Assembly (NCBI GenBank): GCA_963741505.1
Contig: CAVUIJ010000017.1
Coordinates: forward strand, 248,001 to 312,000
Length of the DNA: 64,000 nucleotides
Direction of reading: 5' to 3'
DNA from: JAKFWF01 sp963741505
GTDB lineage: Bacteria > Pseudomonadota > Alphaproteobacteria > Rhizobiales > Hyphomicrobiaceae
Position 1 is the stretch's first letter, and the number at the start of each line of letters is the position of its first letter. Position numbers and translations under genes: made by a program. The notes beneath the pieces are model-generated. The model saw nothing but the letters and a program-made list of their open reading frames with translations. It did not search any database and was not told where the DNA came from. Shown in pieces: positions 63,584-64,000 of this stretch.

Positions 63584-64000
63584 TGAGCTACCAGTCAGAG
63601 CTGGAGCAGAGGATACTCTCGGAGCTCGAGGAGGCAGGCGATGACGCCTTCGAAACGCTGCTCAATTCGACCGCAGATCGTTCGGGAACTTCGGACCAGA
63701 TGGATCAGTTTGTCGAGGGTTTGAGAAACCTTCTTCGAGGAGGTCTGGTTCGCATTGCAGTCGCCGCAAACTCGGACGGTCCACTTGTAGAGCTATCTTC
63801 GACAGCGGCATTGGATCACCTCGATACCGTCAAACCAGCCTTCAAGCTGGATGAGTCAAAGGGCCGTTGGAAAGACATCCGCCGGACAGGGCCGCCCTAT
63901 CCCCGCCCCTCTCCAATCGTGGTGAGCACTGATTCAGGCTACAACGCAGCACAAGATATTGTGTCTCGTCGCGGGTACGAGTGGTGGCGAGTGAAGCCTC
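63584..64000 (+). CDS. Putative immunity protein for the fused toxin domain, cut by window edge
   Basis: Open to the window end: 139 residues starting MSYQSELEQRILSELEEAGD. It is acidic in its first 60 residues, has no signal peptide, and continues LVELSSTAALDHLDTVKPAF and SRRGYEWWRVKP. I recognise no family. GTGGAG nine bases upstream is a fair ribosome site. It starts 23 bp after the repaired toxin stop, in lower-GC DNA like the toxin tip, the usual position of an immunity gene. The role is inferred only from position and composition. Confidence 0.5.

Overview
The window is high-GC DNA from an alphaproteobacterium, probably Hyphomicrobiales or a close relative. The evidence is family-level: a TIGR02300 protein, a porin-like beta-barrel family, a gene-transfer-agent (GTA) type terminase and portal, a box pathway with BoxR, and several families of intergenic palindromes. 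I cannot name the genus. Many genes carry single-base frameshifts, including ispE, ispB, argJ and maeB, which are essential or central. Sequencing or assembly error is therefore a better explanation than gene decay. Broken genes are reported as one CDS with the break points given.

Layout. 1-7.3 kb: edge of a 3-hydroxyacyl-CoA dehydrogenase, DUF6295, dienelactone hydrolase, patatin, obgE, a DUF853 HerA-like ATPase, a small cytochrome c and a HAD phosphatase. 7.4-14.2 kb: three paralogous outer-membrane beta-barrels around a FemAB/GNAT-like protein and parE. 14.3-24 kb: cysteine synthase, gshB, a PlsC-like acyltransferase, sppA, a NPPY methyltransferase with DUF2007, polyprenyl synthase, ispE and a TPR protein. 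24.3-31.4 kb: an opgC-SGNH hydrolase pair, maeB, an FG-GAP protein, a DUF559 nuclease between inverted palindromic repeats, and a 2-hydroxyacid dehydrogenase. 31.6-34.9 kb: a tungstate ABC transporter and a divergent regulator. 35-43.7 kb: the aerobic benzoyl-CoA (box) locus. 43.9-50.6 kb: tRNA-Ala, TIGR02300, trmD, an L,D-transpeptidase, a flavin reductase, proline iminopeptidase and a DUF4212/SSS symporter pair. 51-55.3 kb: a NarL-type regulator and a giant symporter-histidine kinase. 55.5-59.4 kb: a CoA-transferase subunit, a SUMF1 protein, a VOC protein and argJ. 59.5-64 kb: a GTA/prophage-like head module.

How the genes work together. The box genes turn benzoate into benzoyl-CoA (ligase), its 2,3-epoxide (BoxAB) and the ring-opened semialdehyde (BoxC). 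BoxR is transcribed divergently, and an exact TGCA-N6-TGCA motif overlaps its own -10 box. The symporter-kinase, its regulator and the DUF4212/SSS symporter form a CrbS/CrbR-like carboxylate sensing and uptake unit, with a 16-17 bp tandem array in the shared control region.

The strongest candidate for something new is at the right end. The GTA-type portal protein appears to continue through a PAGQTGGGQW linker into a lower-GC C-terminal domain that looks like a polymorphic toxin, followed at once by a small acidic ORF in the immunity position. A second unusual signal is a 30-bp palindromic element, 29/30 identical and in the same reading frame, found inside two unrelated proteins (BoxC and the CoA-transferase).
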